A DNA stretch of 64,000 bases, taken from the NCBI RefSeq assembly GCF_027887165.1, contig NC_077234.1:246820658-246884657 (forward strand), given 5' to 3'. The stretch's first letter is position 1; every line of letters starts with the position of its first letter. Both the position numbers and the translations under genes were made by a program. The notes beneath the pieces are model-generated. The model made no database searches and had not been told where the DNA came from. It saw only the letters and a program-made list of their open reading frames with translations. Shown here in pieces: positions 61,310-64,000 of the stretch. Source of the stretch: Monodelphis domestica (lineage: Eukaryota; Chordata; Mammalia; Didelphimorphia; Didelphidae).

Positions 61310-61990
61310 AAACATATCAACAAACTTTTATTAACTACTCTGCATAGATAACTATGTTAAGTTTTAGAAAAGATAAAATGTTAAGATAAGACATGGATAT
61401 GATCCCTCAAGGAACTTGTAATCTGGAAGGAATGTGGCACCTTTATAGATAATTATAAAGCATGCATGTGCACATGTATGCATACAGATAGACAGATGTA
61501 TATGGATAGACAGACATACAGTAGATAGACTAGGTAATAAAATTCATTACCAACTTCCCTGCTCAAGGGAGGCTTCATGGATAATATGTCATTTGAGCTG
61601 GACTTTGAAGAATTCAATAGGCCAAAAAAGAAGATACAGATACAAGAGGAGATCCTAAGCATAAGGAACATAAGTACATGAAATGGGGAAATGAAGCAAG
61701 ATAGTAAAAAAATGTGCTTATAGATCAGAAAGTAATATTAGTTGGAGCACAAACTGTTGGGAAGCTACTGAAAAAATCTATGTTGGTGGTAATGAAAACA
61801 GTGCCAATAGAGAAGACAGATATCAGATATCTGCAGAGCCTAGAATTAGCAGTGATTAGTATATTAATATGCAAAAAATGAGGGAGAAAGAATTTAAAAT
61901 GTCAAGGTAGAAATGGTTAAGTAGGAAGAACAAGTTTAAGGGAGAACATAAACTTGGTATTGAGCTAAGTTTAAAGTACAGATAGAATGT
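61310..61990 (+). repeat. Ancient interspersed repeat (L3/MIR-like)
   Basis: Begins CAACAAACTTTTATTAACTA, then CTCAAGGAACTTGTAATCTG and GAGCTGGACTTTGAAGAATT, a familiar order for an old mammalian repeat. A short (GATA/GACA)n stretch lies at 61485-61530. Confidence 0.4.
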
Positions 61991-62099
61991 TAAATTGATA
62001 ATAAAAAGCTATTTTTAAAATACATATATGCCTTATTTTATGTTCCAAGAACTACTATGGATGGCTGAAACCATAGATTAGTGTATCTGAAGGATTTTA

Positions 62100-62740
62100 T
62101 CACACAACTGACTGAAACTATTTCCAAACAAAATGAAAATTCTAACTAAGTCTATTAAACCTGCTTCTACCACCGCTACAATGACAGCCACTGCTTCTAC
62201 TAATTCCAATAAGCAAACTAAACCTAAAAGCCAGAACAAAGAATAAGTAACTATTAGACACCACAGACCATTTACCCCACAAGATATGGAAGGATTTAAG
62301 CAGAGCACCCCTTCATTTGAGGAGGATCCTGTAGCAGTGATCAAAAAGACAAACTATTTGTAGGCAGTTCAATCCAACATGGATTGATTTTTGAATACAT
62401 ATCAGATGAAGTACTAAGAGGGAAGAGGATAAAGTCATTAATATTACTAGTGAGGAGTGGGGCACAATTAAATGGCCTCAGAAAGACCCTCATTGGGACT
62501 AGAATAATCCTGAGGACTATACAAGATTATACAAATGTTAAATTTTATGGTTGGACTGAATATTTAATTGGTCCCCAGGGATTTAATTACTAAATCCCAA
62601 AAATTAATTACTAAAGTCAGAACGGAATTTATGGTAGTTTATTTTTATAATAGAGGGAAGATATTCAGGAAGAGAGAAAAGGGGAAGGGGGAGGGAGACA
62701 GGGACAGAAGAAGAGAGAGGGAGAGAAACAGGAAGAGAGG

Positions 62741-62828
<88 letters not shown>

Positions 62829-64000
62829 ACTCTGGCTCCCTCTGACCCAAGTAGTAATTCTAAGGCCCCAGACAAGGGAAAGGAGTCTCAAGATGAAGGG
62901 CCTTTCCCAGAGGCTCACGCCTCCAGAAAGGGCAAAGAAGGAAGTCAGTCTTTACACTCATCACATTGTCAGTTCAATCAGATTCTTTTATCAGCCTCAA
63001 CTCCAAGTGATTTCATTGCAAGCTTAGAGCCACAATAACTTGCTCTCCAGATGGCTCTATGTCACTGGAATTGCCTGAGGAATCCTTAACTTTGCTCCCT
63101 GTACTTCTTTCACACACTCATGAGATGAAGGAGATCTCCACTGATATACCTGAGTCTCTCTGGACCACATCATCTTCTGATGTTGGCCTACTTAAATTGG
63201 CTGTCCCTGTTCAAATTAAAACAAAATCTAACCCACCTTCATTCCTCAGTACCCTCTCTCAAAGAAGGCAATTCAGGGCATTAACCCTGTAATACATTCA
63301 CTAATTGATCAAGGTATCATAAGTCCCTGAAAATCTGAATATAATGCACCCTTCCTGCCTGTTAAAAAGCCAAAATTGGTGTCAAATGGCAAACATCTCT
63401 ATCATTTTATCCAGGATTTGAGGGCTGTGAACAATCACATTATAAACAGACACCCTATAGTTTCCAACATAAATACTATTATTTCTTCTATTCCTAGCAT
63501 AGCTACATACTTTACAGTAGTAGACTTGTGCTCAGCTTTCTTTTCTATACCTATACATGAGGATTCCAGGAATATCTTTGTTTTCACCTAGAAGGGTTCC
63601 CAGTGGACCTGGGCTCATTTGCCTCAAGGGTTCAGACAGCCAGACTTTGTTTACACAAATCTTAACTACTGATAAAGATGCCATTAAATTTAAATACAGC
63701 CATTTAATGCAATATATGGATGATTTGCTCTTGGCTTCACCAAATGCTGAAGCTTGCAAAGAGGATAGCAAACACCTCCCTTTAGAGCTACATAAGAGAG
63801 GCCACAAGGTCTCTAAAGACAAAGTTCAGAGGTGTCTCCCAAAGTACAATATTTAGTTTTCATTTTAACTCCTGTGTCCCATTTAATTTCTCCTAAAAAT
63901 ATTGAAAGTTTCCAAAAATTAAGTGCTCCTACCACTAAAAAGAGATTGAGGCCAATTCTTGGAGCAAAAGGATTTTGTCGGCAGTGGATCACTCCCTTGT
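62100..64000 (+). mobile_element. Class I retroviral fossil, gag-pol, runs off the window
   Basis: Plus-strand parts in order: gag-like sequence at about 62110-62640 (FTPQDMEGF), a (GA)n expansion at 62741-62823, then protease/reverse transcriptase from about 63060 (QDLRAVNNHIINRHPIVS, the RT core box YMDDLLLAS) to the window end. The RT region is clearly of the same family as the pol fossil at 31.9-33.1 kb: SSSDVGLLKLAVP here against SSSTDVRLLKLATP there. Broken in several places; no LTR seen in the window. Confidence 0.85.
62741..62823. repeat. (GA)n microsatellite
   Basis: A near-pure GA run of about 83 bases inside the retroviral fossil. The Arg-Glu and Leu-Ser repeat ORFs over it are artefacts. 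Confidence 0.97.

Overview
The window is vertebrate nuclear DNA, AT-rich and gene-poor, and almost certainly marsupial. Two signs support this. First, it carries many copies of the tRNA-headed SINE (head GGGCAGCTGGGTGGCTCAG, tail ending GGAAGGTAAGGG) that is abundant in opossum and other marsupial genomes, beside CORE-type SINEs, L1 3' ends of the marsupial type, RTE and L2 LINEs. Second, split coding exons of two mammalian genes are readable and differ from the human proteins at scattered residues. I cannot name the species with certainty; a Monodelphis-like opossum fits well.

Both genes lie on the minus strand. NSUN3 (mitochondrial tRNA-Met cytosine-5 methyltransferase) has five coding exons between 19660 and 8539. 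They run from the start codon through the DAPC catalytic motif. The last coding exon, with the second catalytic cysteine, was not found and should lie to the left of position 1. ARL13B (ciliary ARF-like GTPase) has its last seven coding exons between 59020 and 37471, ending in a stop codon; the 5' exons lie beyond 64000. All reading phases agree across every junction. The two genes are neighbours in the same orientation in human 3q11, so the synteny is old. A CpG-rich block at about 19540-20170 is the NSUN3 promoter and may also fire to the right.

Layout: 1-8538, NSUN3 intron with L1, SINE, L2 and a small hAT element. 8539-19660, NSUN3 exons 5 to 1, with a 7SL RNA pseudogene, L1 pieces, an unexplained F-box-like stretch and two solo LTRs in the introns. 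19661-21296, promoter and spacer. 21297-33130, a dense nest of old retroviral fossils (LTRs, a gag piece, a pol piece split by an L1) that fills the interval between the genes. 33131-35229, spacer. 35230-59020, ARL13B 3' UTR and exons; its introns carry a degraded LTR, RTE and L2 LINEs, two hAT miniature elements, SINEs and a CT microsatellite of about 400 bp. 59021-64000, more ARL13B intron, with an L1 3' end and a second gag-pol fossil of the same class I family as the one near 32 kb, in opposite orientation and running off the window.

No operon-like system, CRISPR array or unfamiliar multi-gene cassette is present. The points most worth following are a changed ciliary-targeting motif in ARL13B, an overlapping mini-ORF at the NSUN3 start, the 7SL copy, and a pair of hAT miniature elements from one family.
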